From: Methylothermaceae bacteria B42
GTDB taxonomy: Bacteria > Pseudomonadota > Gammaproteobacteria > Methylococcales > Methylothermaceae
DNA length: 64,000 nt
Direction: 5' to 3'
Assembly: GCA_001566965.1 (NCBI GenBank)
Contig: LSNW01000004.1
Location: 23,192-87,191 of the forward strand
Part shown: positions 1 to 12,978 of the stretch, piece after piece
How positions within the stretch are numbered: the first letter of the stretch is position 1
How the letters are laid out: each line of letters begins with the position of its first letter
Position numbers and translations under genes: made by a program
Notes under the pieces: generated by a model
Databases searched by the model: none
What the model was told of the DNA's origin: nothing
Seen by the model: only the letters and a program-made list of their open reading frames with translations

Positions 1-224
1 TAAAAAAGCATGTAACCGATTCTGCCCCCCAGAATCACTCCCAGAGCACCGTAGAAAATCAGATCATCGACCTGCTCCGAAGTCCATCCCATGAGCCGTT
101 TTATGCGCCAGCGCGCCAGTACCCAGGCCCCAAGGAAACCAATCACGTACATCAATCCGTACCAATGGACTTTCAGCGGGCCAAGCTGGACGGCTACTGG
201 ATCGATGTTTGGATAGGTAATCAT
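1..224 (-). CDS. lgt: Prolipoprotein diacylglyceryl transferase, N-terminal part (runs off the left edge)
   Basis: The minus strand from 224 down to the edge reads [20 protein letters not shown] followed by [10 protein letters not shown], the characteristic N-terminus of Lgt, the inner-membrane enzyme that moves diacylglyceryl from phosphatidylglycerol to the lipobox cysteine of prelipoproteins. Only about 74 residues are present: the first membrane segment and the start of the next. The catalytic region lies outside the window. The start codon is 5 bp after the gyrB stop and has no clear Shine-Dalgarno, so translational coupling to gyrB is likely. The window has at least two lipoprotein substrates for it (53525 and 54136). 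Confidence 0.85.
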   Translation of the reverse strand, partial: MITYPNIDPVAVQLGPLKVHWYGLMYVIGFLGAWVLARWRIKRLMGWTSEQVDDLIFYGALGVILGGRIGYMLF

Positions 225-229
225 GAGGG

Positions 230-3741
<3,512 letters not shown>

Positions 3742-3815
3742 GCCAGTATGATACCCCAACTGGAGTTTTGTTCAGGGGCGTTAGAATGCAGATAGGCTTG
3801 TGTCCAAATTTTTAA

Positions 3816-3842
3816 GGAAAGACTGAATAATTCAGTGTTTCC
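3816..3842. repeat. CTGAATAATTCAG palindrome, possible terminator
   Basis: A 27-bp palindrome, GGAAA-G-ACTGAA / TTCAGT-G-TTTCC, starts right after the stop codon of the minus-strand 483-aa gene. Read on that strand it is followed by an A/T-rich tract, so it may end transcription. A near-identical palindrome follows the PilZ gene at 28369, and longer relatives occur at 14591 and 23770. This marks it as one member of a dispersed family. Confidence 0.6.
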
Positions 3843-5294
3843 TCAATGGGTCAATTGGTAGGCACAAAAATCCGTGCCCCATTCCAATAATCTGGTTACC
3901 GTATAGGTGGTTTGCCCCACTTCTATTGTCGTGGCATGTTTGATTTTTACCGGAGGCAACAACAACTCCTTGCGCTCTTTTATCAATATTCCCGGAATAT
4001 CCAACCATTGCTTGGGGAGTTGTACCAGCATTTTTTCCATCTTCCCGGAAAAGCATTCCAGGCCATATAAGGTCCGGTTCATTCGAATGCCGGGTTGAAT
4101 CCAGCGAACGGCGGCGATGATAAAACTTTCATCCAGCATTTTTAAAACCACCAGATCCCCTCGCTCCAATAGCTTGTCATCGGCATCTAGCAAGGCAAAG
4201 TCATTCTCCTTGTTGGAAAGCAAAGAATATTCCACCCAGCGTTTCACCAACGTTCTGCGCTTTTTTTCACCAGCGTTAAGGGGGGATGGGAAATCCTCCG
4301 AATGCGGGATTTCACTTCCATCAGGAGCTAATTCAAAGTCCGGCACCTGGAGCCAGTGACTTTCGTTTTCACGAGAGCCATGGTATCGATCTAGCTCCTT
4401 TTCAATGGTGTGCCAACCAATCCACACCTCCCTCACCTGGCGTTTCATCGGGTAGTTTTGGATTGAAGCACGAGCACCCGCATAACGGGTAAGTTGTTCA
4501 GTCATAGCTTGTGGCAGGAGCAGGGTTTCAGGAGGGTGAAAGGAGAATCTCAGCTGTGCCGGGTCTTCAGGTTGGCCAGAGGTATTTGGGGTTGGTCCCT
4601 CGTTTTGTGCCGGCTCTATTGTCCAAACATTTTGCTTGTCTTTGGGATTGGTATCGATCAAATGGTTATTTTGGAGCACAAAATCGAATAGTCGGCGGGC
4701 GGAAAAGGGATCAAAACGGGTGGGTAACAGCGCCATAAAAGCGGCGTTACATTTAAATTGATCAAAAGGGCTTAGTATGGCTTGCTTTCCTAGCACGGGA
4801 TCGTGAACATTTTGCCTCAGCCAATCTTGTTGCCTCCCCAGCAGAAAAACAGCATTATGACGGCGCCACAGGCTAGAAGATACGGCTTCACCCATTTGCA
4901 CCATATGCAGTAGCACACGCCCCAGGGAAAGCAGTGCTTTTTGCGCAAAAGAAGCCTGGAAAGATAAATCTTGATTTTCTGAATGGGTTAGCAAAGATTC
5001 ATAGCCTTGTGCCAGTTCGTAGTGTAAAAAAACACACAATTTGGCCATCTTCCTGAAATTGGGAGGCAAAGGGTAAGTTGCCAGGGTGAATGCTTTTTCC
5101 AGAGAGTTGGTGCACTGAAAAAGCGGTTCCCGGAGCAGCTCCAAAATCTCGTTAGTAGTCTGAAAAGCGTGGTCTTCGGCATTGAGTTGTTGCAAGATTG
5201 CATAGAGATTTTTTCCGAAATTATGCGTACGTCCTTTGCTGAGCGTTGTCAGTTGTTGTTGGACTTCTTGTGGGTTTAATGGGGATTGAGACAT
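3843..5294 (-). CDS. Uncharacterised 483-aa protein, PilZ-like C-terminal region
   Basis: I do not recognise this family with certainty. There is no signal peptide or membrane segment. The first 220 residues look helical and rich in Leu, Gln and aromatic residues. A low-complexity Pro/Glu stretch follows around 225-250. The C-terminal third holds the pattern ERGDLVVLKMLDE...AAVRWIQPG...YGLECFSG. That resembles the beta-barrel part of cytoplasmic proteins related to PilZ (cyclic-di-GMP binding) in other proteobacteria, but the RxxxR and D/NxSxxG ligand motifs are not evident. The gene sits upstream of recF where dnaN is usually found. A c-di-GMP-linked role is inference only. Confidence 0.6.
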   Translation of the reverse strand: MSQSPLNPQEVQQQLTTLSKGRTHNFGKNLYAILQQLNAEDHAFQTTNEILELLREPLFQCTNSLEKAFTLATYPLPPNFRKMAKLCVFLHYELAQGYESLLTHSENQDLSFQASFAQKALLSLGRVLLHMVQMGEAVSSSLWRRHNAVFLLGRQQDWLRQNVHDPVLGKQAILSPFDQFKCNAAFMALLPTRFDPFSARRLFDFVLQNNHLIDTNPKDKQNVWTIEPAQNEGPTPNTSGQPEDPAQLRFSFHPPETLLLPQAMTEQLTRYAGARASIQNYPMKRQVREVWIGWHTIEKELDRYHGSRENESHWLQVPDFELAPDGSEIPHSEDFPSPLNAGEKKRRTLVKRWVEYSLLSNKENDFALLDADDKLLERGDLVVLKMLDESFIIAAVRWIQPGIRMNRTLYGLECFSGKMEKMLVQLPKQWLDIPGILIKERKELLLPPVKIKHATTIEVGQTTYTVTRLLEWGTDFCAYQLTH

Positions 5295-5336
5295 GGGCGA
5301 GCAGCTCTGGCCGAAAGAATTTTGAAATTATTAAAA

Positions 5337-5500
5337 CCTAAATTCTGAAAGTGTTTCGGCATTCGGCTGCCAAATCAAGCCTTTATGCTGCGTTGGCTGC
5401 ACCAATTTTATGCTCGAAGTAGCGCTGCCACGCCTGCGCGAAAATTGGCTTGCTGCCTTGCCTGACACCCTCGGTGCTCGAATCACTTGCACAATTTAGG
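5337..5500. mobile_element. MITE-like element, copy 1 (164 bp)
   Basis: A non-coding element bounded by imperfect terminal inverted repeats: CCTAAATTCTGAAAGTG on the left and CACTTGCACAATTTAGG on the right. It is flanked on both sides by the 5-bp direct repeat TAAAA (5332-5336 and 5501-5505), which looks like a target-site duplication. Inside, CCAATTTT and AAAATTGG form a central stem. It is over 85% identical by eye to the element at 22443-22618, which is longer by one 12-bp insertion. It lies between the 483-aa gene and the quinone oxidoreductase gene and accounts for most of this 340-bp gap. Confidence 0.8.
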
Positions 5501-5635
5501 TAAAAAGTGACTTTCAGTCTTTAAATATAGCTTTCCGTGGCAAAAATAGCCAACAAAGCACCGTTTTTGAATATGCCCAACATGCTTGTATAGGCTTGGC
5601 TGTTTAAAAATGATAGATAAGATGCCCAATTTAAG

Positions 5636-6616
5636 TCAGGGAAGTAGCAGGATTTTCCCTATATGTTCACTTGATTCCATCATTCGATGGGCATCAGCCG
5701 CTTTTTCCAGGGGAAATGTAGCATGGATGATGGGCTTGACTTCCGCCTTTTCTAACAACGGCCACACCTGTTCGCGTAGCGATGTTGCAATAGTCGCTTT
5801 TTCAGAGACACTGCGGGGCCTCAAGGTGGAGCCTGTTATAGTCAGATGTTTGACCAGGATAGGCAATAGATTGATTTCGCTTTTTGTACCTCCTTGTAGC
5901 CCGATAATCACTAAGCGCCCATGCTTGGCCAAAATTTTAAAATGGGATTGTAAGTATGGACCACCAATAATATCCAATATCACATCAACCCCATCGCCTT
6001 GGGTTAATTCATCAATCCGTTGGGCAAAATCCGCACAGCGGTAATTGATCGCTTCAAATACCCCTAATTGTTCGCAAAACTGACATTTTTTGTCACTGCC
6101 GCAAGTAGAAAAAATTTGGGCTTTTCGAAGCGCCTTGGCTAATTGAATCGCCATAGTGCCAATTCCGCTAGTGCCCCCGTGAATTAGCAGGCGCTCCCCC
6201 AAGCCGAGCTTTCCCAGCTCAAACAAATTGGCCCAAACGGTAAAGCACGCCTCGGGTAGCGCTGCCGCCTGGATCAAATCCAGCGAATGCGGGATCGGCA
6301 AACACAAAGGTGCGGCAGCGACGCAGTATTCAGCATAACCACCCCCTGTCACCAGTGCGCAAACCTTATCCCCGGCTTGCCAGGTATGGACGCCACTACC
6401 AACAGCCATGATCTCGCCTGCTATTTCCAGCCCTGGAATTTCAGAAGCGCCCGGGGGCGGGGGGTATCGCCCCATCCGTTGCAATATATCCGGCCGATTA
6501 ACCCCGGCCGCGGCAACCTTGATCAAAACCTCATCGTGCTTGGGTTTAGGGGGTGGCCGCTGGGCCAGCTGTAAAACATCAGGGCCGCCTGGTTGCGTGA
6601 TCTCTATGACTCTCAT
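5636..6616 (-). CDS. NAD(P)H quinone oxidoreductase, PIG3/QOR type
   Basis: Zinc-free medium-chain dehydrogenase/reductase of 326 aa, a normal length for the PIG3-like quinone oxidoreductases. It opens with MRVIEITQPGGPDVLQL, has VAAAGVNRPDILQRMGRYP at 34-52, and carries the nucleotide-binding GGTSGIG at 147-153. The zinc-binding cysteines of alcohol dehydrogenases are missing. The likely role is NADPH-dependent reduction of quinones or conjugated carbonyls in the cytoplasm. It diverges from the sigma-54-controlled acyltransferase gene. The exact substrate cannot be told from sequence. Confidence 0.88.
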   Translation of the reverse strand: MRVIEITQPGGPDVLQLAQRPPPKPKHDEVLIKVAAAGVNRPDILQRMGRYPPPPGASEIPGLEIAGEIMAVGSGVHTWQAGDKVCALVTGGGYAEYCVAAAPLCLPIPHSLDLIQAAALPEACFTVWANLFELGKLGLGERLLIHGGTSGIGTMAIQLAKALRKAQIFSTCGSDKKCQFCEQLGVFEAINYRCADFAQRIDELTQGDGVDVILDIIGGPYLQSHFKILAKHGRLVIIGLQGGTKSEINLLPILVKHLTITGSTLRPRSVSEKATIATSLREQVWPLLEKAEVKPIIHATFPLEKAADAHRMMESSEHIGKILLLP

Positions 6617-6672
6617 GTTGGGGTTGTCGCTACTTCATTGAGAATTATGAATATAAATAATATCTTACGGGC

Positions 6673-6797
6673 GCGTCAGTTTCCTGACATAATTGGAAAT
6701 TCTACTTTGTTGACTGTCGTTTTTTGGCGACGCTAAATTACCTTAAAAATCAATCGTTTATATTTTTTACGTTGGTACGCGTCACCTTTTGGCGTCA
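6673..6797 (+). promoter_or_regulatory. Three GCGTCA motifs, possible activator sites
   Basis: GCGTCA occurs at 6673-6678, 6779-6784 and 6792-6797, the last two 13 bp apart, all upstream of the sigma-54 promoter at 6860. TTTTGGCG followed by an ATTACC block also occurs twice (about 6722 and 6787). Enhancer-binding proteins of sigma-54 promoters bind at such distances. That these motifs are the binding sites is inference from position and repetition alone. Confidence 0.3.
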
Positions 6798-6859
6798 AGA
6801 TTACCAAAAAATTATCTGTTATGGGCTGTAATCCCTAGCTATAGCTGGCGCCAAAATAT

Positions 6860-6875
6860 TGGCATGCAAACTGCA
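6860..6875 (+). promoter_or_regulatory. Sigma-54 (RpoN) promoter, -24/-12 elements
   Basis: TGGCATGCAAACTGCA fits the sigma-54 consensus TGGCAYG-N4-TTGCA with one mismatch, and the GG and GC are correctly 10 bp apart. It lies about 49 nt upstream of the acyltransferase ATG, in an otherwise non-coding 300-bp divergent region. PEP-CTERM/exosortase systems are often controlled by the sigma-54-dependent PrsK/PrsR pair, which makes the promoter fit the downstream gene. Confidence 0.7.
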
Positions 6876-6923
6876 TTGGTTCATGCAATGTTAAGCAAAA
6901 AGGTTATTAAGGGAGGCTCGACG

Positions 6924-7610
6924 ATGTTTGATTCACGTTATCAAGCAGTGATAGCCGATACTGAAGAAAGCAAATCTATTCATTATCATTTACGTTATCA
7001 AGTATATTGTCTGGAAAAAAAGTTTGAACCCGCAGAGATTTTTGACGACCAGCAGGAAATAGACGAATACGACAATCAATCCGTTCATTTCATCATCCAA
7101 GACAAACAATCTGGAGAGTGGGTAGCCGCGGCTCGCTTGGTTATAGATAAGCCCGAAGATTTGCCTATCTCGAAATTGACAGAATATTCCCTGGATGGGT
7201 GGAGTAAAGAGGGCATGGTTTTTGCCGAATTATCCCGTTTGTCGATTTTGAAATCGTTTCGCCGCGGCACAAGCCAGGCTCAAGAAAAAATCAGTGAGCC
7301 AGAAGTGCTGTTGGGTCTTATACGCGCGGTTAAGGAATATAGCGAGCAAAATGGCATAGATTATTGGTTGTTTTTGTGCCGCCGTTCGATTATGCGTGTT
7401 GTCGGCAACATGGGCATGCATATGGATATCATCGGTGATCCCTGCGAGCATCGCGGCATTCGTTATCCATATCTGGCTACTTTGGCAACTGCTTTTAAAG
7501 GTATCGCGCAGCGTTCTCCCAAGGTCCATCAAATGTTTTCCAGAAAAAATACATTGGTGACCTACTCAAAATTGATGGAAAGCTCCACCTGGCAAAGCAA
7601 GGCTGCTTGA
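6924..7610 (+). CDS. PEP-CTERM/exosortase system-associated acyltransferase
   Basis: A 228-aa GNAT-fold protein of the group annotated as exosortase-associated acyltransferase, related to N-acyl amino acid synthases and autoinducer synthases. Conserved residues seen are R24-YQVYC-29, E31, F34, D47-EYD-50, S53 and H55, then AARLV and the AELSRLSILKSFRR block near 107-120. The ATG at 6924 is chosen because GGGAGG precedes it by 8 nt; a longer frame from 6789 would start upstream of the sigma-54 promoter. The family probably joins a fatty acyl chain from acyl-ACP to an amino compound. No exosortase or PEP-CTERM substrate lies in this window, so here it stands alone. Confidence 0.85.
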   Translation: MFDSRYQAVIADTEESKSIHYHLRYQVYCLEKKFEPAEIFDDQQEIDEYDNQSVHFIIQDKQSGEWVAAARLVIDKPEDLPISKLTEYSLDGWSKEGMVFAELSRLSILKSFRRGTSQAQEKISEPEVLLGLIRAVKEYSEQNGIDYWLFLCRRSIMRVVGNMGMHMDIIGDPCEHRGIRYPYLATLATAFKGIAQRSPKVHQMFSRKNTLVTYSKLMESSTWQSKAA

Positions 7611-7650
7611 AATTCACTTGCAAATGACAAGCTAAACAGTCAGGGTTCTG

Positions 7651-7880
7651 TCATCTATTCAAGAAGGGGCAGGTGGCTTGCTTCAAAAACGCCGAGAATG
7701 TTTTCGTGCTGCGTAATCCTGCGGTGCGAGAAAATCCCGCCTTAACATCCCTGTTCGGACGCTTGTCCGACCGCGAAAGTCCATTGGACCTTCGGTCCTA
7801 CTTGCCCCTGTAGGCTCCACGCTGACTTCCCTGCCGGGGAAGCTATCGAATCAAACCCTCCTCCCATTCAATCTATCCTT
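7651..7880. repeat. Composite palindromic repeat (variable-stem hairpin family)
   Basis: This fills most of the 365-bp gap after the acyltransferase. Both ends match, in reverse orientation, the ends of the 18657-18756 element (AAGGGGCAGGTGG at 7665 onward; TAGGCTCCACGC and GAATCAAACC at 7811-7856). The middle holds about 110 bp of extra sequence with its own hairpins, such as TCGGACGCTTGTCCGA and GGACCTTCGGTCC, and another CATCCCTG core. It looks like one family member with other related hairpins nested in it. No coding frame is seen. Confidence 0.6.
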
Positions 7881-7975
7881 TGTTTATGACGTAATCCCGG
7901 CTAAACAGTCTTTTACTGGTGCCAGACAAGATAGAGCCATTACAATAGTTATTTTGTCTAGGGAACTTTGCGTTT

Positions 7976-8719
7976 ATGTCGAATAGTGAAAGTTACGATT
8001 TCAAGAAGCTGAATAGCCTAGTTTATGCTTTCCGGTGTTTGGCTCAAGGAATCGGGTGGTTGCGCCATCCTCAATTGCGAAAGTATATTCTTATTCCTCT
8101 GTTAATCAATTTTCTGCTCTTTGCAGGTGCTTTTTCCCTGGCGGCCTATTTTTTTGCCGACTTTCTGGGCTGGCTGATTCCAGCGTGGTTGGAATGGCTA
8201 CAATGGTTATTGTGGCCTTTGTTTGGCGCCATTTTCATCTTGATTACCTTTTTCAGTTTCACGCTGGTGGCCAATTTACTTGCCTCCCCCTTTTACGACA
8301 AATTGGCTTGGCAAACAGAGGTATTAATCACTGGAACAGTTCCGCGTCCGCCAGAAGCAAGTTTTTTCAAATCCATCATCAGGGAAATGAGCGCGGAATT
8401 GAGGCGTTTGGGCTATTTTGTTATCCGTTTGATTCCGCTCGGATTGCTTTCCATCATTCCCGGAGTGAATTTAATCGCCCCATTTTTATGGTTATTATTC
8501 AATGCTTGGTTCCTTGCCTTAGAATACACGACTTATCCTCTGGCAAACCATGGTTTGCTGTTTCCCGAGCAACGTAAAATTCTTACCCAGGCCAAGTTGG
8601 GAACATTGAGTTTGGGAGGAACGATTATGTTGGGCATTGGTATTCCGTTACTCAACATATTGGTTCCGCCCGCCGCTGTCATCGGCGCAACCATTTATTT
8701 TACAGGCGCTCGCCGTTAG
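7976..8719 (+). CDS. cysZ: CysZ/EI24-family membrane protein
   Basis: A 247-aa polytopic inner-membrane protein with about four hydrophobic segments (near 42-62, 75-105, 155-185 and 205-245). It matches the CysZ family: the N-terminal CLAQGIGWLRHPQLRKYILI, NLLASPFYDKLA after the second segment, and PGVNLIAPFLWLLFNAWFLA. CysZ mediates high-affinity sulfate uptake for cysteine synthesis in E. coli. Homologues without cys neighbours, as here, may transport other substrates. It converges on mtaB with 5 bp between stop codons. Confidence 0.8.
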   Translation: MSNSESYDFKKLNSLVYAFRCLAQGIGWLRHPQLRKYILIPLLINFLLFAGAFSLAAYFFADFLGWLIPAWLEWLQWLLWPLFGAIFILITFFSFTLVANLLASPFYDKLAWQTEVLITGTVPRPPEASFFKSIIREMSAELRRLGYFVIRLIPLGLLSIIPGVNLIAPFLWLLFNAWFLALEYTTYPLANHGLLFPEQRKILTQAKLGTLSLGGTIMLGIGIPLLNILVPPAAVIGATIYFTGARR

Positions 8720-8724
8720 TCCTG

Positions 8725-10002
8725 TTAGACTGGCTCGCTTAATAAGCAGGAACCGCTGGGATCGACACCAACAAAACGAACTTCGGCGATTATATTGGTT
8801 AAATCTTGGTTATCAGATACGGCTATTCGGGCTTTATGATAATGCGGCGAGTAGCCGTAAAAATGAAGCCCCCCTTCTTTTTTGACTTGTTCCCATAAAA
8901 CCGTGGCTGTTTTTCCGATTTGTTGTGTAAGCGCTGAGTGTCGCATCTTGGCTACAAGTTGATGCAATTCTTGACTGCGGATTTTTTTGATTTCAGCGGG
9001 AACCTGGTTGGGAAAGGTTGCAGCGGGCGTACCATGGCGGGGCGAATAGCTGAATATGTGAACATGGGAAAAACCAATCTCCTGGACCATGGTTTTGGTC
9101 AGGTAAAAGTCTTCTTCGCTTTCACCGGGAAAGCCCACAATAATGTCAGTGGTTAGATTGATGTCAGGCACAAAACGATGCGCCGTTTCAACCAGCTTAA
9201 AAAAATCTTCGCGCCGGCAACGACGCCCCATGCGTTTTAGAATGGCGTCTGAGCCGCTTTGCAATGGAAGGTGCAGGTGGGGCATTAGTCTGGGGTTTTG
9301 AAAAAGCTCGAAAAAACCTTCAGAAAGCTCCCACGGTTCTAAAGAGCCCAGACGGATTCTGGGAATATCCGTTCTTTCCAGGAGCGCATGGAGCAGGTCT
9401 CCAAGAGAGCATCTAAGATCACTGCCGTAGCCTCCCAAATGCACCCCGGTAATCACAATTTCATGAAAGCCTTGGGCATGCAGAGCACAGACTTCATCAA
9501 CAATAGCCTCGATCGGGCGGCTGCGTTCCTCTCCGCGGGCAATGGTGACAATGCAAAAGGTGCAGCGGTGCCGGCAGCCATCCTGGACTTTGATAAAGGC
9601 TCTTTGCCGAGTGCGTATAAAGGGCGCTGGCATATCTGCTTGTGGCACTGCGACTTCGTTACTTTCAATAAGCGATTGGGCTAGCGTTACCAATTGTTCC
9701 TTATCCCGATTCAGCACCACCAAATCGACGCCCAGTTCCCGGGCTGCCTGATCAGGATGCAACGTTGCGTAACAGCCGCTGACCACCACTTTTGCCGCGG
9801 GGTTTTGCCGTTGCATACGGCGGATAAGCTGACGGGACTTTCGCACCGCCTCGCTGGTCACGGCGCAGGTATTGACAATCACCAGATCCGCTTGATTGGC
9901 GGGCACGATTTGGCTACCGGCGGACTGGAAGTGCCGGGCCCAGGCTTCTGATTCGGCTTCATTCAGGCGGCAGCCTAAGGTTTCAAAAGCGACCTGCATC
10001 AT
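8725..10002 (-). CDS. mtaB: tRNA t6A37 methylthiotransferase MtaB
   Basis: Radical SAM enzyme of 425 aa that converts N6-threonylcarbamoyladenosine at tRNA position 37 to its 2-methylthio form. Two iron-sulfur sites are visible: N-terminal UPF0004 domain cysteines C11, C46 and C77, and the radical SAM motif C143-x3-C147-x2-C150 (CRHRCTFC). The order of domains and the length fit MtaB/YqeV better than MiaB or RimO; GCRLNEAES is MtaB-like. The first of two adjacent ATGs is used; either could be right. Confidence 0.92.
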   Translation of the reverse strand: MMQVAFETLGCRLNEAESEAWARHFQSAGSQIVPANQADLVIVNTCAVTSEAVRKSRQLIRRMQRQNPAAKVVVSGCYATLHPDQAARELGVDLVVLNRDKEQLVTLAQSLIESNEVAVPQADMPAPFIRTRQRAFIKVQDGCRHRCTFCIVTIARGEERSRPIEAIVDEVCALHAQGFHEIVITGVHLGGYGSDLRCSLGDLLHALLERTDIPRIRLGSLEPWELSEGFFELFQNPRLMPHLHLPLQSGSDAILKRMGRRCRREDFFKLVETAHRFVPDINLTTDIIVGFPGESEEDFYLTKTMVQEIGFSHVHIFSYSPRHGTPAATFPNQVPAEIKKIRSQELHQLVAKMRHSALTQQIGKTATVLWEQVKKEGGLHFYGYSPHYHKARIAVSDNQDLTNIIAEVRFVGVDPSGSCLLSEPV

Positions 10003-10034
10003 AATAATTATTGCCTATGAATTTTTCGCAACCA

Positions 10035-10110
10035 TGGCGTTCCGGCATTCAGTCCGTGGGGGACCGTGAATCCAGCCGTGGAGCCTTGATGGCGGCTATT
10101 CCGACCAGTT
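10035..10110. repeat. Degraded copy of the variable-stem hairpin family
   Basis: GACCGTGAATCCAGCC, then GTGGAGCCTTGATGGCGG, follow the core order of the copies at 50263 and 51633 (CGCCGTGAACCC, then GGGGGCTTGATGGCGG), with several substitutions. The outer stem is no longer clear. It lies in the 154-bp gap between mtaB and the SpmAB-like gene. Confidence 0.45.
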
Positions 10111-10156
10111 CACCTCAGGATATCAAGCTGCCAACTCGTTATTGCCATGGAAAAAT

Positions 10157-11386
10157 TTATCCAAAGAACCAATAGCCAATCAAAACGGCGGCCGTTAATC
10201 CTGCAACATCTGCCAACAAACTGCAAGCCAGCGCATGACGGACGTTTTTGATTCCCACCGCGCCGCAATAGACCGACAACACATAAAAAGTGGTTTCCGT
10301 ACTGCCTTGCATGATAGAGGCAATGCGCCCCGGCAGGGAGTCGGGACCATGAGTTCGCATGGCGTCAATCATCATGGCCCGGGCACCACTGCCGCTAAAA
10401 GGTTTCATCAAGGCGGTGGGAAGCGTATCCACGAAGCGGGCATCCAGTGAATGGGAGAGCAACATATCACGCAATCCGTGGGTTACCAAGTCCATGGCGC
10501 CACTGGCTCGCAGCAGACCAATGGCGGCGAGCATGGCCACCAAATAGGGAATAATGGTCACGGCAGTCTGAAAACCTTCTTTAGCGCCTTCGATGAAAGC
10601 TTCATAAGCATTCACATTTTTCCATAGGGCGGCGATCAAAAAGAGCGCGATAATTCCCAAGAGCAAGCTGTGGCCAATCAAAGTGGATTGTTTTTGCATG
10701 GTGTCCTGATCGAGATGGGACAGCCATAACGCCATCCCCAGGATTATTCCGCTGAACCCAAGGAAATACGCCACAATTACCGGGTCCCACCAACGGATTT
10801 TTTGCGCCATCATGACTGCCAGCAAGCCTGCCAGTGTGGAGCAGTAGGTTGCCAGCAAAATGGGCAAAAACACGTCGGTGGGATTGGCGGCCCCCAATTG
10901 CGCGCGATAAGTGAAGACAGTCACTGGAATTAAGGTGACTGCCGAAGTGTTGATCACTAAAAACAATATTTGGGCGTTGCTCAAAGCTTGTGGATGAGGA
11001 TTTAGGGATTGCAGTGAGCGCATGGCCTGAATGCCCAATGGCGTGGCGGCATTATCCAGGCCAAGAGCGTTGGCGGCCATGTTCATGGTAATGGCGCCCA
11101 GCGCCGGGTGATCGGAGGGCACATCGGGCAACAGGCGTTTGAACAAGGGCGTTAACCCGCGGGTCAGCAATGTCACCAACCCTGCTTGTTCGCCAATTCT
11201 GAGGATGCCAAGCCACAGCGCCAAAATACCGGTCAGTCCCAGGGAAATTTCAAAGGCGGTTTTGGCCATGCTAAATAAGGAGGCGATCATGCGGCTAAAT
11301 ACCTCGCCATCACCCAAGAAAAAAAACTGGATCAAGCCGGTGATGAATGCGGTCAGGAACAGGCCGGTCCAAACAAGATTCAACAT
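10157..11386 (-). CDS. SpmA-SpmB-like fused nucleoside-recognition (Gate) membrane protein
   Basis: A 409-aa protein with about ten hydrophobic segments. It is a head-to-tail fusion of two Gate domains: residues up to about 200 resemble spore maturation protein A (MNMAANALGLDNAATPLGI), and the rest resembles SpmB (GSTETTFYVLSVYCGAVGI). The fused form is common in non-sporulating Gram-negatives and its function is unknown; a transport role is inference. The ATG at 11386 is preferred because the longer frame to 11431 would run through the purB terminator hairpin. Confidence 0.82.
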   Translation of the reverse strand: MLNLVWTGLFLTAFITGLIQFFFLGDGEVFSRMIASLFSMAKTAFEISLGLTGILALWLGILRIGEQAGLVTLLTRGLTPLFKRLLPDVPSDHPALGAITMNMAANALGLDNAATPLGIQAMRSLQSLNPHPQALSNAQILFLVINTSAVTLIPVTVFTYRAQLGAANPTDVFLPILLATYCSTLAGLLAVMMAQKIRWWDPVIVAYFLGFSGIILGMALWLSHLDQDTMQKQSTLIGHSLLLGIIALFLIAALWKNVNAYEAFIEGAKEGFQTAVTIIPYLVAMLAAIGLLRASGAMDLVTHGLRDMLLSHSLDARFVDTLPTALMKPFSGSGARAMMIDAMRTHGPDSLPGRIASIMQGSTETTFYVLSVYCGAVGIKNVRHALACSLLADVAGLTAAVLIGYWFFG

Positions 11387-11397
11387 AGGGCTCAATC

Positions 11398-11443
11398 CAT
11401 AAAAAAACCCCGAGTCATGCCTTCCTGGCACGTCTCGGGGTTA
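11398..11443 (-). terminator. Rho-independent terminator after purB
   Basis: On the minus strand, AACCCCGAGACGTGCC pairs imperfectly with GGCATGACTCGGGGTT, followed by a run of T residues. The stem lies about 130 bp beyond the purB stop and just ahead of the next gene's start, so it should end the nudJ-mnmA-purB transcript. Confidence 0.75.
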
Positions 11444-11568
11444 GGTTGTTGCCGCCGATGGCGGGGAGGGAGGAGGGGGGTAGAGGGCAGAATCACCGCC
11501 ACCTTCGCAACAACCACGGTCTAAAGTTTGGCACAACGACGGGATTTAACTGTGACTTTGTTCACAGA

Positions 11569-12978
<1,410 letters not shown>

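Noticed and set aside
6789..6923. N-terminal extension of the acyltransferase
   Set aside because: The extra 45 codons run through the sigma-54 promoter and lack family similarity; the ATG at 6924 has a strong ribosome site.
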